A DNA stretch of 48,507 nt. Source: Nemertoderma westbladi. Lineage: Eukaryota; Xenacoelomorpha; Nemertodermatida; Nemertodermatidae. Below are positions 10,240 to 19,210 of this stretch, piece by piece. The stretch lies in contig JAUCBJ010006719.1 of NCBI GenBank assembly GCA_032718475.1, forward strand, positions 1 to 48,507. Reading direction: 5' to 3'. Both the position numbers and the translations under genes were made by a program. The notes under the pieces are model-generated. The model searched no databases and was not told the DNA's origin. It was given only the letters and a program-made list of their open reading frames with translations. Position 1 is the first letter of the stretch, and each line of letters starts with the position of its first letter.

Positions 10240-10413
10240 CCCTGATCTATAGGTCTTACGGCGGGCAAGGGCGTCAAACAAAGTCTTACCTTCCTCATAA
10301 AGCGGGCGCTGCATGGTAAGTTGGAGTATTTCGTAGGGCGAAGGGGGTGTGCGGTCAAATCTAATATGGGCGCTAGCGTGTTGTGGACATCCTTTCCCTG
10401 CGTTGCTGACGGC
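10240..10413 (-). other. Possible small exon downstream of the heat-shock-type promoter
   Basis: A 58-codon open stretch on the minus strand, more GC-rich than its surroundings, reads through DRTPPSPYEILQLTMQ. Its end contains GGTAAG-type donor sites on the minus strand near 10241 and 10290. It lies about 230 bases downstream of the predicted start of the leftward promoter at 10661-10805. There is no homology I recognise and no matching acceptor, so this is a weak call. Confidence 0.2.
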
Positions 10414-10660
10414 TTAACGGTCTAGGCTGCCATCTTCCTGATGTTTGGCTGTCCCAAAGTTGGACCAAAGAAAAACATGTTCAGGAGTTTGCAGTGTATT
10501 TAAAGTTTAGCAAAGATTTATCAAACAGATTTACAAAATAGTTTCAACAAGAAACAATTTAAGACGGTATAGTGAAGAGGTTAACTAAATACAAGTAAAG
10601 TGACGAGTTATACAAGAAGTGATAACTGAAGAAGGTACAATTGTGATAACCGAAGGCAAA

Positions 10661-10805
10661 CCAGCCCTTTATATACTAAATCTGGGACATAGAATTCGCT
10701 AGAACCTTCTAGAGTATTCCATGGCCTCACATTGGAGCAATAAGATGTCCTATGCCCTATGATTGGCCCAACTCATCGTTCGATATGTTGTACGCACCTC
10801 ATTGG
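10661..10805 (-). promoter_or_regulatory. Heat-shock-type promoter: CCAAT boxes, HSE, TATA box
   Basis: Read on the minus strand, three CCAAT boxes (10801-10805, 10762-10766, 10731-10735) are followed by six contiguous alternating 5-bp units at 10691-10720: GGAAT, ACTCT, AGAAG, GTTCT, AGCGA, ATTCT. Four fit the nGAAn/nTTCn heat-shock-factor consensus exactly and two are one or two bases off. Sixteen bases further on is TATATAAAGGGC (within 10661-10675), a strong TATA box. This order and spacing is the classic layout of inducible heat-shock promoters. Transcription would start near 10640 and run toward lower coordinates. No heat-shock protein coding sequence follows, so the promoter may belong to a retroelement LTR or a lost gene. 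Confidence 0.6.
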
Positions 10806-10853
10806 CTTACCAATTTGTACCAAATGAAAATAAATTGCTCCAAAATGCAAATT

Positions 10854-10928
10854 TCCTGACCGGGATTCGAACTCGTAACCTATCTGTAATGTAACCAACG
10901 CCTTAACCATCTGACCACTACACCACGA
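10854..10928 (-). repeat. tRNA-like sequence, probably a SINE head or tRNA pseudogene
   Basis: On the minus strand there is an A-box-like segment (GTGTAGTGGTCAGATGGTTA) and a B-box (GAGTTCGAATCCC) with about tRNA spacing. The T-arm and acceptor stems pair poorly, with at least two mismatches in the five T-stem pairs, so it is unlikely to be a functional tRNA. A tRNA-derived SINE is the best reading. No tail or target duplication was identified. Confidence 0.45.
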
Positions 10929-11598
10929 GAGTAACTAGGGGTTTTATGTGTACAAATATGAATAGGCATATTACATTACTGTAACTTAATCAAAATGCGT
11001 CGGATTTTCGAAAGTTTTTACGTTAAAGTTAAACTACAAACGCTATCTTATAGTGAAATAATTCATCACCGCTCCATGAAAACAGTAAGTAAGACTGTTT
11101 TCACCAATCGAAATACAAACTATTTACAAAATATTTCTAAATCTACTGGTGGGGCCTAAAATATAAAATATAATCACTATCTAATTAATTATTGCATACT
11201 TAATATTGCAGGTACAGCGTAAATACAATCCATCATACATATATAAATTTACCAATTAACTTTAGTGCCTAAAATACAAAAAGCTTTCGGTTATCAAGAT
11301 AAACAAATTAAACAAATTAGATCAAAACAAATTAGAACAAATCAAACAAATAATTTCAATCTCTTTCAATAAATCTTTATATATTGTAAATATACATAAT
11401 AAACTTCCACCAAATTAAATCAGTTCAAATATAAAATAAACACAAGGCGCTAATAACTTTCAAATGAGTTTTAAAGTGTCCTCCTGACAATCTTAAAGTT
11501 CGTCCTGGTGGTCTGGATATCTTCTCCTGAGCACTAATTGCTAACGGTAGGCTCGCAAGCCTTCCTTTCTCTATCTCGCTCCTCCAAACCCAACATTC
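10929..11598. other. AT-rich non-coding stretch
   Basis: There is no gene. Short A-rich repeats such as AAACAAATTA recur around 11305-11350. The word TAGTGCCTAAAATA / TGGGGCCTAAAATA appears twice (near 11151 and 11263). It ends with the 3' flank of the zinc-knuckle gene. Confidence 0.45.
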
Positions 11599-11680
11599 GA
11601 TATAAATACCCAAATATAATATCCAAATATAATATCCAAATACAATATCCAAATATAATATCCAAATATGAATATCCAAT
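11599..11680. repeat. 13-bp tandem repeat (AAATATAATATCC)
   Basis: About six copies of a 13-bp unit close to AAATATAATATCC run head to tail. The array is flanked on both sides by the same 20-base word (11546-11565 and 11682-11701), which suggests that the repeat expanded between, or together with, a duplicated border. Confidence 0.8.
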
Positions 11681-11716
11681 CGGTAGGCTCGCAAGCCTTC
11701 CTTTGTCCTCGCTTTC

Positions 11717-13486
11717 CTATTCCTTAGCCGAATGGGCTCGTCCACGCCCTCTAATATGACTGGGTGGTGGTCGAGATCGAACTGGACTCGGACTTCGGCG
11801 TCGAGTTGTCGGTGGTTCCAAAACGCTAGGAAAGGGGACGACGGGAGTTTCACACATCCTTGGTGCGCTCAGTCCTCTAAATCCTCGTCCGATTCCAATG
11901 GTCAGCTTAATATCGGATCGAGTCTCCACAACGCTAGGAGGAAGTCGAAAGGGTGGGACCGTTCCGTCCGCTGACACCTCGCTCTCTGACGTCGTTTGAA
12001 TCCTAATGGGTTCCGGCAAAGCGTATCCTGTCCCTCCGCGTGGTTCTCTAGCAAGGGAAACCGTGCCCCGAGTCATCCGGATTTGCGATTTCGAAGTCGT
12101 CCTCTCGGCGACATTCACTACTTTCTTTATCTCTTGTCCAGCCTTTTGGGCTCTGAGTATACGAAATTGCGGATCATCCTGTGGGTGACGCGTCTTTTCA
12201 GCTAACTGCGTGGCTTTGAAGCCAGTCTCACGCAAAACATCGGTCTCGTCTAAAATACACGAGGTCACGCGTTTGTGATAAAATGCGCTCCTGTATGCCC
12301 CAGCTATCGAATGCCAGGCTCCTCGATTCCGCTGTTCAACTCGCAATTTATCGAATTCTCCGGCGGTAATCTTGTTCACCACAGTTTGAAAGTTCCAAGT
12401 ATTCTTGTTGTCGGGGTGTACCTGTAAGAAATAGTCCCGCACAACTCTGAATCCGCTATCCAGTGGCAATATATCCAGTACCTCCAAGAGTTCGTCGTAT
12501 TGAGGCATAGCTGACACGTATCCTTCCTTTGACATTATGAGAGGGTTTACGGCCCAAAATCCTAAATGTGCTCTCATAGGGAAACGGCGTCGCTGTGTCG
12601 ATACATGCTCGTCGGCTAGATTCTCCCAATGGTCAAATAGCTGTCGAATTCTTTTAACTGACATGTGCTCATAGGGGACGTCTCTAAGTTGACATTCGGA
12701 TGCCCTATGGCCTTTAATATTACAATACGTGCACTGCGCCACGAAACGCCAGCAAGTGTAGAAAGTGTGCGAACGTTGATCCCCGCACCAGTTGCATACT
12801 AAGTCCGGTAGAGATATATGTTTCGCTCCACATTTCTTTGCGTGATGGCCAGTTGCCCCGCATCTGCCACAAATAGTGTTGGCAGGGTACCAAACTCGCT
12901 CATAGATGAGATCTCCGATGGGGCGAGCGCTACCGTCCACGTGATAATTCTCATCATCTGGGTCAGTCGGTATGTTCGTCTCCGTAGGTTGTACACAAAC
13001 CATGGCATCGCTTTTCTCCAACTCGCGTATCTCAGTTCGCGTCTTCCTCGGAAGGTTCTCCTCTATCTCTATGAGTTGCCGCAACGGTTCGTCTATCATC
13101 GCAAACTCGGTCGGATCCACATCGTCATGATGGGCGGTAGGCTCGCGAGCCTTCCAAGATCCTTCCGGGCCTTTGAATTCCGCGTGGCGTTCCCCGTCAT
13201 AGGGTACTAACGTTAACATCGACGGTCTGTCGACTAGACTTCCCGCGTGAGTGAGATAGACGTCCCTGAAAACGCTAAGTCCCGCTCGCGTGAAAACTTC
13301 GCAGTGCGCATCGGTGTTATAAAAGGGTTGGAGAAATCGTCGGAATACATCAGTATGCATCCTTCCTCCGTCGTAAAAGGTATGTCCTTCGCCGATACAT
13401 AACGGATGTCGCTTTAAGGTTCTGGATACTACATCGGCGATGAAACAAATGTTGACTGAAGATTCTATCGCTAAATAGTATTGCAA
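11717..13486 (-). pseudogene. Zinc-knuckle (gag-like) protein, C-terminal part
   Basis: This 589-codon open frame carries three zinc knuckles in tandem, at about residues 208-221 (CGRCGATGHHAKKC), 232-246 (CNWCGDQRSHTFYTC, spacing one residue longer) and 252-265 (CTYCNIKGHRASEC). Such knuckles bind single-stranded nucleic acid and are typical of retroelement Gag proteins and some cellular RNA-binding proteins. Residues after 290 form a globular-looking region, and the last 100 residues are Arg/Pro/Ser-rich and basic. There is no Met at its 5' end: the frame opens with a TTG right after a TGA, and the coding clearly continues from the ORF at 13489-14346 in another frame. I do not recognise the family. 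No protease or polymerase follows in the downstream 2.7 kb. Confidence 0.6.
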
Positions 13487-13488
13487 GA

Positions 13489-14346
13489 TTATTCATGGAG
13501 GTGAAGTAATCGCCCAATACACTCACGCCACTTCAACTGTGACTCGAACTCGTTTACGCCGGGGGTATCTCCCTCTCCGTATACGTCCGTGTATTTGCTC
13601 CTCTTACTCTCCTTATAATCCCAACTGAACATTAGATATGAGATATAACCCATCCCAGTTTTTAGCGTGTTATACTCCCTAAAATATCCTTGCTCAATAG
13701 CCCAAAGCAACAATGGTCTAGTATCCACGTATGGCATAGGCAATCGATCCTCTTCCGTGGGCATTCCCGCAAAATCACTAATAAGGTCATCCCGTACACC
13801 GGATCCGATCTTGACGATGCTCTTATCCAACACAACGTCTCGCACGGCCTTTGACAACATCCTAGCTTCTATGCTACAAGCCAGGTCCATGGATTTAACT
13901 ATCCGTTTTATCATCGCGTGTCTTTGCGTCGTTCCTTCCGGCATAGGCATCTTTCTATCGCTCCTCTGTCGGCTGAAGACATGTAACACGCCATCTGGTG
14001 CTCTAATCTGTATAGTCTTCGAAGTGAGGCTTTGCTGGTGGCTTCCTCCTTCATTATCGTAAAACATATAACCATTATCCTTCAGAGATCGGCTAGTCAC
14101 GTCCCAATCATCGAGTAAATCGTCGGTAGGGTTCCAAATTCTTCCAATTGACTTTTCGTCATCGAAACTAATAGGTTTACCAGTCCAATTGGTCGCGATA
14201 TTGGTGTCGGTCTCAAATGTTCCGACTCCAATCCATAATCGAATCGTTCTTGTCAGATATCCTCGCAAGATAGAGTATAGACATATAAGTATAAGAGATA
14301 GACATATAAAATTCGCTTTCAGCGGCCTTTTTAGCCGCCGAGACAT
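13489..14346 (-). pseudogene. Zinc-knuckle (gag-like) protein, N-terminal part
   Basis: This 285-codon frame ends at TAA 13489-13491, four bases before the next frame opens on the same strand, so the two form one ancestral coding region of about 850 residues. Only one codon separates the last stop of the downstream frame from the stop of this one, so the shift must lie there. No standard slippery heptamer is visible at that point, which favours a mutation over programmed frameshifting. The first 15 or so residues (MSRRLKRPLKANFI) are translated from the 41-bp hairpin array and are not real; the true start is unknown. The body is a mixed charged globular sequence without a motif I know. Confidence 0.5.
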
Positions 14347-14775
14347 GTAAAATTCGCTTTCAGCGGCCTTTTTAGCCGCCGAGATATAGAAAATTCGCTT
14401 TCAGCGGCCTTTTTAGCCGCCGAGATATAGAAAATTCGCTTTCAGCGGCCTTTTTAGCCGCCGAGATATAGAAAATTCGCTTTCAGCGGCCTTTTTAGCC
14501 GCCGAGATATAGAAAATTCGCTTTCAGCGGCCTTTTTGGCCGCTGAGATATAGAAAATTCGCTTTCAGCGGCCTTTTTAGCCGCCGAGATATAGAAAATT
14601 CGCTTTCAGCGGCCTTTTTAGCCGCAGAGATATAGAAAATTCGCTTTCAGCGGCCTTTTTAGCCGCCGAGATATAGAAAATTCGCTTTCAGCGGTCTTTT
14701 TAGCCGCCGAGATATAGAAAATTCGCTTTCAGCGGCCTTTTTGGCCGCTGAGATATAGAAAATTCGCTTTCAGCG
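14306..14775. repeat. 41-bp tandem array, 12 units, each with a hairpin
   Basis: The word ATTCGCTTTCAGCGG recurs at exactly 41-bp steps from 14311 to 14762: eleven full units and a cut twelfth. Each unit holds an inverted repeat of the form GCGGC-CTTTTTA-GCCGC. In two units (about 14523 and 14728) the arms extend to TCAGCGGCC-TTTTT-GGCCGCTGA, nine perfect pairs. The array abuts the inverted element end at 14776 on one side and the zinc-knuckle ORF on the other. Confidence 0.95.
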
Positions 14776-14922
14776 TCAGACCGATTTTGGTATGTTTTTG
14801 GCACTTTTTCTGCATCCCCTTCTGATGTGGCTGATTCAAAATAAGTTTCAACTCCATTGAATTGAAAATCCCTGTCATGCTAACTCCAAATTGCTCTTAC
14901 TGCTTCAACGTTGGTTTTACCA
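14776..14922 (-). repeat. Left inverted copy of the replication-type element's 3' end
   Basis: Reverse-complemented, this stretch aligns with 19061-19210 over its full length with few differences, for example GAAGCAGTAAGAGCAATTTG and GTTGAAACTTATTTTGAATC in both. In the right copy it follows directly on the ORF at 18173-19078. Here the coding part is missing and unrelated sequence starts at 14923. Its outer end holds one unit of the 62-bp repeat and then meets the 41-bp array. Confidence 0.9.
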
Positions 14923-15811
14923 GACTGACAAAAAATGTCAAACTACAGTAAAATTTCAACTACTTTTTTTACACTAACTTATCACAAATTATTGTCACCA
15001 AATTTCACAAAATTTTTCTGTTAAGAATGGATGGATACCAATTTCCTGAAAATTGTTCACATGTTCAGACTCTACTGTATATGAGCGCAATATGGTTGGA
15101 AGTTTATACGTAAATAATGTAGTTTCATTGATTGTAGAGTTGCACCAATCCAAATGGTCTGTCCAATATAATTACCAGACTGACAAAAATTGTCAAACTA
15201 CTGTAGAGTTTTTTTTAAACCATTTAGTAAAGATTCTGACCCGATGGTTAATGGTTAAAGAAATAAAGAAGCATTTAATTTTGACAAAATGGTTAAAAAC
15301 TTAAAGATTTGGTTAAAAACATGGCAAAATATGACAATATGTCGCAAAATATTGCAAAAATCTCAAAAATGAAGTTCAAATGGTTAAAAAAAAAAGAGAT
15401 GAAAAAAATTGGGAGTGGATGGTTAAAATTTGATGGTGAAAAAAAAACTCTACAGTACAAGAAAATTACAACTAGTTTTTGACAATTCATAAATTCAAAA
15501 TGTATTAAATTATGTTATAAGATCCCACTTCAACTAAAGAGAATTATTATTTTTTGAATTATAAAGACTTTTTATTATAAACAAATATTAAATTAAAACA
15601 CTAAGAAATTTAATAGTATAAGAGTATAAACATTTAATAATCTCCCACGTGTTTAATAATCTCCCATGTTGAGGTCGACTCCTTTTACAATAAATTGTGT
15701 TACGATGGCAACAGAATTACATAGAATTATTAGCTCAAATTAATTAGTGACAATCATTCGACATTCAAATAAAAATTCTTAGTGAATTGAATTACATTCT
15801 ATCGTAAAATA
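14923..15811. other. AT-rich region with nested foldbacks, no clear gene
   Basis: ACCAGACTGACAAAAA followed by TGTCAAACTAC occurs twice (near 14920 and 15173). A short open stretch at 15070-15175 (+) reads ERNMVGSLYVNNVVSLIVEL and looks protein-like; it may be a displaced coding fragment. An 18-bp word with TTTAATAATCTCCCA is duplicated at about 15633-15668. The foldback at 15189-15487 is listed separately. Confidence 0.4.
15189..15487. repeat. Foldback (MITE-like) element with interrupted inverted ends
   Basis: The left end (ATTGTCAAACTACTGTAGAG plus a T run) is matched in inverse at the right end (an A run, then CTCTACAGTA...ACTAGTTTTTGACAATT). The right arm has about 20 extra bases inside. 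The interior repeats TGGTTAAAA-type words on an A-rich background. There is no ORF. It may be a small non-autonomous DNA element. Confidence 0.5.
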
Positions 15812-16642
15812 ATGAATAGTGTCCAAGATTCACTGAGGTTTTTGGTTGCAAACTTTTACCAAGAGAGCGATGATGAAATTGAATTTGAGACAATATTGGA
15901 TGATGGGCCTATTGGCATATTCTTAGGTCTGCCCAGATTGACAAGAAGAAAACTTCTCAATGAGTTTCGTCGAGCAGTTTGGCACCATTATGGAGGTCAA
16001 CAAATGCAAACAGATGGACATCGTCATCCCATCTTTTATTTGGAAGAAAGATATGCCGTCATTGAAGCTAGCTACATTGCATCGAACATATCCGACACGT
16101 TTGAAGAATTTTATTTACTAAAAGACTATCTTACCGGAGCTAAGGTCGTTTTTGAAAGGCAAACGACTCCAACTGGATTTTGGACTCTTCCTAATAATGG
16201 AAGCAAAAAATATTTTCATACGGCTGTGTTGCTAAACCGTGAACACGAACCTACATCAGACCTTATAGAGCTACAGCTGGATAGTGGTGAACTTTTATCC
16301 AAGGTTCTAATCCGACCAGCAACCCAAGCTTTCCTTCAAAATCCTTGTCCGTTGTGTATTGACACAACATTCATGAGACAGTTCAACATGCGGCATGGCG
16401 ACATAAACTTAAGCAAAGTATTTTACAGGCTGTCACGATTGGTCGGGGTACCGGTTAGGTACAATTTAACCGCGTGTAATTGCGACCATATATCGACCTA
16501 CCTTCTATCTGGAAGGCCAATGTGGACAACAATGCCCCTTGCTCACAACTTTGCAGGAAGGTTAAATACCATTGACCTGTATGCCGGTTTGGTAACCCCC
16601 GTATTGATGTTAACCATAGAGGAAGAAAATAGTTTGCTTTGA
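15812..16642 (+). CDS. LRAT/NlpC-P60-like domain protein
   Basis: This 276-residue ORF has a good ATG at 15812 and no interruption. Residues 205-240 (RLSRLVGVPVRYNLTACNCD and onward through HISTYLLSG) closely match the block around the catalytic Cys of LRAT-like thiol acyltransferases/hydrolases, whose signature is an NCEH-type motif; here it reads NCDH at 223-226 with C224. A candidate His is H136 in KKYFHTAVLL. Family members transfer or remove acyl groups on lipids, and some viruses carry them too. The first 120 residues match nothing I know. There is no signal peptide or membrane helix. It lies on the same strand as a broken piggyBac and between two inverted element ends, so it may be a cargo gene or a host gene fragment. 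The catalytic assignment is an inference from one motif. Confidence 0.5.
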   Translation: MNSVQDSLRFLVANFYQESDDEIEFETILDDGPIGIFLGLPRLTRRKLLNEFRRAVWHHYGGQQMQTDGHRHPIFYLEERYAVIEASYIASNISDTFEEFYLLKDYLTGAKVVFERQTTPTGFWTLPNNGSKKYFHTAVLLNREHEPTSDLIELQLDSGELLSKVLIRPATQAFLQNPCPLCIDTTFMRQFNMRHGDINLSKVFYRLSRLVGVPVRYNLTACNCDHISTYLLSGRPMWTTMPLAHNFAGRLNTIDLYAGLVTPVLMLTIEEENSLL

Positions 16643-16773
16643 TATTATGGTGGGTACTGGTTCGATGGAGATTTCTGATTTTTTTTGTTACATTTTACAA
16701 TTGTTTATTTGTTACTATATTACCGTACTGTTCTAGAACACAATGTATTAATAATATCAAGCACATTTGGTAA

Positions 16774-17941
16774 ATGGGCGAGTTGAACTCTAACCCTAAC
16801 CAAAATCTTACCCTACCCCTAAGTCGATTTCTGAGGTTTGATAATAAAGAAACTAGAAGTGCCCGTCGTGAGCAAGATAAGCTTGCACCAATTAGAGAAC
16901 TCTGGGATATGTTTATCACTCGCCTAAAGACTTCGTATATACCTGGTCCAGCAGTAACTATTGATGAAATGTTAACACCGTTTAGGGGAAACTGTCCTTT
17001 CAGACAATATATAAAATCTAAACCAGCCAGATATGGGATAAAAATTTGGTGATTCATCGACTTGGTACCCCTGTAATGGGCAGGTTTATCTCGGCAAAAT
17101 TCCCGGTCAGAAACGGGAAATTGGTCAAGGAAAGAGAGTAGTTCTGGATCTCGTTAAACCAATCATTAATTCGGGTCGTAATGTTTGTGCGGACAATTTT
17201 TTTTCAAACATAGATCTTGTTAATGAACTGAGAGTGCACAATCTTACATATGTAGGAACCTTGAGGAAAAATAAACCCGAGTTGCCTATTGCATTTTCAA
17301 TTGCAAGTAAACGGCAGGTTAGTTCAAGCCTTTTTGGGTTTACAGATCATTCTACAATTGTATCGTATGTACCAAAGAAAGGAAGGATCGTTAACCTTAT
17401 TTCTTCATTGCACTTTGATAATTCTTGCTCCTTGGAAGAACATAAAAAACCGGATATTATATTGGATTATAATGTAATGAAGAGCGGTGTGGATGTCATG
17501 GACAAAATGGTTACCATGACCACTGTGCGCAGACCTACAAGAAGATGGCCGGTGAAACTATTTTTCACAATCATTGATGTTGCTGCGATTGCTGCGTTTG
17601 TAATTTTTCGATTGAAGTTTCCTTCAGTTCGTAGCAAGTCGACAAAACGTGATCGTCGCACATTTCTCTTATCCGTATCTGAGGAACTTATGAAGGAAGC
17701 TATTTCTGCTCGCAAAGTTCACCGCAACATACCTTTAAATTCGGCTGCCATAATCATTGCTGCTCAAGCTCAATCATCTATAAATAATAAACGTGCTGCT
17801 ATTCAGGAGTTGAACCATGCGACCAAGCGACGATGTGATGTCTGCCCCAGATCTAATGACAAAAAGACTAGAACAATATGTCATAAATGCCAAAAACATA
17901 TTTGTACCATCCATTCTCGGATCATTTGTGATAAATGCTGA
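16774..17941 (+). pseudogene. piggyBac transposase, N-terminally truncated and frameshifted
   Basis: piggyBac transposases cut and paste at TTAA sites. From about 16828 the sequence reads FLRFDNKETRSARREQDKL and GPAVTIDEMLTPFRGNCPFR, both diagnostic, until TGA at 17050-17052. The protein resumes in another frame at about 17052 (DSSTWYPCNG, holding the first catalytic Asp), continues through ADNFFSN (second Asp, codon 17192) and SGVDVMDKM (third Asp, near 17488), and ends in a Cys/His-rich tail (CDVC...CHKCQKHIC...CDKC), the usual C-terminal zinc-binding domain. The N-terminal third or so is missing. No convincing TTAA-flanked terminal repeats were found. The small frameshift and truncation make it inactive. 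Confidence 0.92.
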
Positions 17942-18172
17942 TGAAATACTATATGAACGAACAATAATAAGCAATATTATTTTTAGGTTATTTTGTATAG
18001 TTTAGAGTTTGCACAGAGTATTTGTATCGGGTTTTAATGCATTTGTTTTTAGTATATGTATTTATTTTGTTTCACGATTTAATTATACATTAAAATTTTG
18101 TCTTTATTGTTATGTTTGAATTGGGAATCTTGATACAGATTATTCCCGACCTAATTGAAAATTTTGAATTGA
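17942..18172 (+). other. AT-rich 3' flank of the piggyBac remnant
   Basis: There is no gene. It should contain the 3' end of piggyBac and the junction with the element carrying the next ORF, but no clear border is visible. Confidence 0.4.
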
Positions 18173-19078
18173 GAAATTTTGGAAAACACTTCATCTGTGG
18201 GAAATCATGTGTTGACATACATCACATCTTGGGGCGGAAATACAATGAGAGTGAAGCTGTACAACAAAATTGTTTGCCAGTTTGAAGCAGGAGAAGTATT
18301 GGAGAATTTTGGAGGGCATTTGGCAGACTATGCTGATTGCAGGAACCCTGTTCTTCGGAAATCCTTAGAACATCCATTGATCCAGCAATATGGATGTACA
18401 AGAGTTGAGATATCCTTGTACTCTATGAATTACATATCTAGAGATCTTGCTACGGAAGTGATGAGAAGTGCATTAGAAAACATACAGACATATGAGGGAT
18501 TATTTGTACAGCAAAGTGGGAGGAATCACTGGCTAGCTCTAGCAAAAGAGCTGACAAGGTGTTGTGTCATTGCGTCTAAGACAACAGGAACAATCTACGT
18601 AGCTTGGTATGCTCACACAATAACTGGGAAAGTTTCTGGAGTGAAAGTGCGGTGTAAGTTTGATATACAAGAAAATAGACAAAGATGGGAGAAGATGAGA
18701 GAAAGATGGGAGAAGATGGGAGAAGCTATAGTATGGAGTTGTTCAGAATTTGGATTTCGAGGTTGTCCTATATTTTGCTTCCAAATTAGAAATGAAAATG
18801 AAATTGAAAGGGGCACAGAAATAGCACCTCTGAAATGCTATTACAAAGACCCCACTGCAAAAACAATTATTATTATACAATTATACCTGCAGAACAAGGA
18901 TGGTGAATCTGCAAGACCAGTGTATGGCTATTTCTTGCAGAGAGAAGTTGAGCAGATGCATTGTGATTTGTCTACAGTATTATTTCCATTGCTAGTGAAA
19001 GTTGGAAGAACAAAAACAACACCACAAAAGAACAAAGATAGAATTGTCACTGTAGCTCATAGTAAAACCACAGTGTAG
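18173..19078 (+). CDS. Unrecognised ORF with weak replication-initiator features, 5' truncated
   Basis: About 300 codons are open from a stop at 18170-18172 to TAG 19076-19078. There is no ATG near the 5' end, so this is probably the C-terminal part of a longer protein cut by the piggyBac insertion or lying in a second exon. Counting from the TTG at 18179, VKLYNK at 25-30, an acidic residue at 36 and GCTRVEISLY at 72-81 resemble the Y-D/N-K...E...R-x-E layout of plasmid and phage rolling-circle replication initiators. The HUH motif and active Tyr would have to be upstream or are not evident. A short internal duplication (RWEKMRERWEKMGE) lies near 165. The ORF is followed directly by a conserved element end and a hairpin array. 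The function is inference; the protein could also belong to another transposon family. Confidence 0.4.
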   Translation, partial: EILENTSSVGNHVLTYITSWGGNTMRVKLYNKIVCQFEAGEVLENFGGHLADYADCRNPVLRKSLEHPLIQQYGCTRVEISLYSMNYISRDLATEVMRSALENIQTYEGLFVQQSGRNHWLALAKELTRCCVIASKTTGTIYVAWYAHTITGKVSGVKVRCKFDIQENRQRWEKMRERWEKMGEAIVWSCSEFGFRGCPIFCFQIRNENEIERGTEIAPLKCYYKDPTAKTIIIIQLYLQNKDGESARPVYGYFLQREVEQMHCDLSTVLFPLLVKVGRTKTTPQKNKDRIVTVAHSKTTV

Positions 19079-19210
19079 AAGCAGTAAGAGCAATTTGGAG
19101 TTAGCATGACACAGGGATTTTAAATTCAATGAAGTTGAAACTTATTTTGAATCAGCTCCCTCAGAAGGGGATGCGGAAAAAGTGCCAAAAATATACCAAA
19201 ATCGGTCTGA
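19061..19210 (+). repeat. Right copy of the element's 3' end
   Basis: This overlaps the last codons of the ORF at 18173-19078 and aligns in inverse with 14776-14922. It ends in the first unit of the 62-bp array. Conservation of the piece in both copies shows that it is a defined part of a repeated element. Confidence 0.9.

Noticed and set aside
10854-10928. Functional tRNA gene
   Set aside because: A- and B-box-like words are there, but T-arm and acceptor pairing is poor.
14306-14346. Met start of the zinc-knuckle protein at 14346
   Set aside because: The first residues are translated from the 41-bp hairpin array, so this start is not reliable.
16789-16802. CTAACCCTAACC as a telomere repeat
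   Set aside because: Only two copies, inside the leader of the piggyBac remnant; too short to mean anything.
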